Source of the DNA: JBFHNV01 sp965365655
GTDB lineage: Bacteria > Pseudomonadota > Gammaproteobacteria > HK1
Direction of reading: 5' to 3'
NCBI GenBank assembly: GCA_965365655.1
Contig: CBDUCN010000306.1
Location: forward strand, 1 to 6,130
Length of the DNA stretch: 6,130 nucleotides
Position numbers and translations under genes: made by a program. The notes under the pieces were generated by a model. It did no database searches, was not told the DNA's origin, and was given only the letters and a program-made list of their open reading frames with translations. Below are positions 4,508 to 6,130 of this stretch, in pieces; position 1 is the first letter of the stretch, and the number at the start of each line of letters is the position of its first letter.

Positions 4508-6130
4508 ATGAGCTCACCGCCGCCTTCGGACGCTGACCACCACACCCGTGACCAGGACGAGCTGCTAGAGGCCGAGTCCCGGTGGATCGCCGAGCGGCGC
4601 AAGCTGTACCGCCCGGACGCGAAAGCCGGAGACCGCCCTGAAGACCTCGTCGGCCTCGCGCTGTCCGGCGGTGGGATTCGCTCGGCCACGTTCGGACTCG
4701 GCGTCATGCAGGCGCTCGCCGGGCACGGCGTGATGAAGCGCGTGGACTACCTGTCCACGGTGTCCGGCGGCGGCTACATCGGGTCCTCGCTGTCGTGGCT
4801 GCTCGGCAAGTACGGGCGGACCGGCGACGGGGACGACGCGCGCGGGTTCGGGTGCGGCCCCGACGACTTTCCGCTGGGGACGCGCGACCGCGAGTCCGAC
4901 TACCTGCGGCGCAAGCTTCCGGCGAGCGGCGACGAGGCGTCACCGCGCGACATCGTGCGCTGGCTGCGGCAGCACGGGCAGTACCTGACGCCGGGCGACG
5001 GGCTCAACACCATGGCCTTCGCCGCCGTGTGCCTGCGCGGCATCGTGCTCAGCTTCATCGTCTACTTCTCCATGATCACGTTGCTGACGCTGGTGCTGGT
5101 CAAGGTCGGCCTGCTGGACTACACGGGCGGCGCGGTGACCTGGGCGAGCTTGCCGGGGCTGCTGCATCTGGCGGCCTACGTGGCCGCCCTGCTCGTGCTC
5201 GCCGCGATAGCGTACTCGGTGGGTTCGCGCTTCACCCGAAAACAGGCGATGGACCCGATACCCGGCGATTGGTTGAGGGACTTCCAGCGCAACTCGTACA
5301 ACTTCCGGCGCTTCCTGGAGCGCTGGGCAGGCGCGGGCTTCACGCTGGGTATCGGTCTGCTGGTGTTCGGCACCGTGCCGATCGTGTACCAGGCGCTGGG
5401 CGACCGCGTGGAGAACGCGGGCCTCGCCGGCGCGGTGTCTACCGTCCTCGGGATGCTGTCGGCGCTGGGTGTGTTTCGCGGCGACGACTCGAAGCGGCGC
5501 ATTCCCGCCTCCGTCACCGCGACCGCGGGCGCCGCGCTGCTGGCGTACGGCCTGTTGTTGCTCGCGTTTTCCGTGTGCCGCGGGTTGGCCGGGTTGCAGG
5601 GAGGGCAGGTCGCGCTCGTCGTGCTGCTGATGGTTCTCGCGGTCGTCGTGCTGGGCGTGGTGACGAACACCAACTACGTGTCGATCCACCGCTACTACCG
5701 TGACCGTCTGATGGAGACGTTCATGCCCGATCTGCCGCTGGATCCGGACAAGCCATCGGAAGGCGCCACGGGCGCCAACGCGCAGATGATCCAGCATGCC
5801 GCCAACCCCCACGCGCCGTACCACCTGATCAACGCGAACATCGTGCTCGTCCATTCCAAGGTGCCGCGCTTCCGCGGCAGGGGCGGCGACTGCTTCGTGC
5901 TGTCGAAGGAGTACTGCGGCAGCCGGGCGACGGGCTGGACTCGCAGCACCGACTTCATGGGCGGCAACCTGTCGCTGCCGAGCGCGATGGCGGTCTCCGG
6001 CGCGGCGGCGCACCCGAACACCGGAGCGGGCGGCGAAGGGGTGACGCGCAACTACTTCGTCGCGTTCCTGATGGCCTTCCTGAACATCCGGCTCGGCCTG
6101 TGGGCGCGCAACCCGGAGCCGCGCACGGGG
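4508..6130 (+). CDS. Patatin-like phospholipase with internal multi-pass membrane region, 3' end missing
   Basis: The first 541 residues of a large protein, open at the right edge. The ATG follows GGGGAGA at 4494-4500. After a charged, probably cytosolic N-terminus (1-47) comes GLALSGGGIRS (49-59), the patatin oxyanion-hole motif (Gly54-Arg58), then YLSTVSGGGYIGS (81-93) with the probable nucleophile Ser86 in a TVSGG setting instead of the canonical GxSxG. About six hydrophobic segments follow (near 172-200, 213-238, 273-297, 305-323, 336-359 and 366-387). The sequence then returns to soluble patatin-type motifs: YHLINANIVL (438-447), the FVLSKEYCGS region (463-472) and LSLPSAMAVSGAAAHPN (488-504). 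The catalytic Asp (DGG-like motif) is not seen and should lie past the edge. Patatins are Ser/Asp-dyad lipid acyl hydrolases; this architecture implies an inner-membrane enzyme acting on membrane lipids. Family call is firm, substrate unknown. Confidence 0.88.
   Translation, partial: MSSPPPSDADHHTRDQDELLEAESRWIAERRKLYRPDAKAGDRPEDLVGLALSGGGIRSATFGLGVMQALAGHGVMKRVDYLSTVSGGGYIGSSLSWLLGKYGRTGDGDDARGFGCGPDDFPLGTRDRESDYLRRKLPASGDEASPRDIVRWLRQHGQYLTPGDGLNTMAFAAVCLRGIVLSFIVYFSMITLLTLVLVKVGLLDYTGGAVTWASLPGLLHLAAYVAALLVLAAIAYSVGSRFTRKQAMDPIPGDWLRDFQRNSYNFRRFLERWAGAGFTLGIGLLVFGTVPIVYQALGDRVENAGLAGAVSTVLGMLSALGVFRGDDSKRRIPASVTATAGAALLAYGLLLLAFSVCRGLAGLQGGQVALVVLLMVLAVVVLGVVTNTNYVSIHRYYRDRLMETFMPDLPLDPDKPSEGATGANAQMIQHAANPHAPYHLINANIVLVHSKVPRFRGRGGDCFVLSKEYCGSRATGWTRSTDFMGGNLSLPSAMAVSGAAAHPNTGAGGEGVTRNYFVAFLMAFLNIRLGLWARNPEPRTG

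Noticed and set aside
4795..5703. 302-codon plus-strand frame inside the patatin gene
   Set aside because: It is the out-of-phase shadow of the patatin reading frame, very rich in Arg, Gly and Ala, with no recognisable motif.
4940..6013. 357-codon minus-strand open frame opposite the patatin gene
   Set aside because: The product is rich in Arg, His and Gln with no family resemblance, while the plus strand encodes clear patatin and membrane motifs over the same stretch.
1..6130. Anti-phage defence island built around the patatin (CBASS-like effector)
   Set aside because: Patatin phospholipases can be CBASS effectors, but no nucleotidyltransferase (CD-NTase) or partner gene is visible upstream, and the membrane-block architecture differs from CapV-type effectors.

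Overview
This is a very GC-rich window (roughly 70% G+C by eye, almost every third codon position G or C). It looks like chromosomal DNA of a high-GC Gram-negative bacterium, most likely a proteobacterium. That lineage guess rests on the gene families (LrgB, long-form cysteine synthase, exported rhodanese) and on clear Shine-Dalgarno sequences; it is not a species call. I see no tRNA, rRNA, CRISPR array, transposase or other mobile-element hallmark.

Layout: (1) 1-501 (+), the 3' part of an LrgB/YohK-type membrane protein gene, cut by the left edge. (2) 609-1688 (+), a complete PLP-dependent cysteine synthase of the long CysK type. (3) 1744-2220 (-), a secreted single-domain rhodanese, convergent with cysK. 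(4) 2386-3045 (+), a cupin protein that I read as a DMSP-lyase (DddL-like) family member, divergent from the rhodanese. (5) 3223-3969 (+), a dienelactone-hydrolase-type alpha/beta hydrolase, followed after 8 bases by (6) 3978-4250 (+), a 90-residue DUF6295-like protein; these two are probably one operon. (7) 4508 to beyond the right edge (+), a large patatin-like phospholipase with a multi-pass membrane block inside the patatin region. It stays open to the end of the window.

Three neighbouring genes touch sulfur chemistry: cysteine synthesis from sulfide, sulfane-sulfur transfer, and probable DMSP cleavage to DMS plus acrylate. They lie on alternating strands with their own intergenic spaces, so they are at most a loose neighbourhood and not one operon. 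The LrgB, hydrolase/DUF6295 and patatin genes have no obvious link to them.

The gaps are short but rich in dyads. Stem-loops follow lrgB, cysK/rhodanese, the cupin gene and the DUF6295 gene. A recurrent (T/C)GNTAYGNT element, possibly a -10, lies upstream of cysK, the hydrolase and the patatin gene. The 257-base leader before the patatin gene carries four copies of one 7-mer arranged as two adjacent hairpins. I see no clear-cut new defence or mobile system. The most interesting items are the DMSP-lyase-like cupin, the membrane-block patatin and the four-arm leader.
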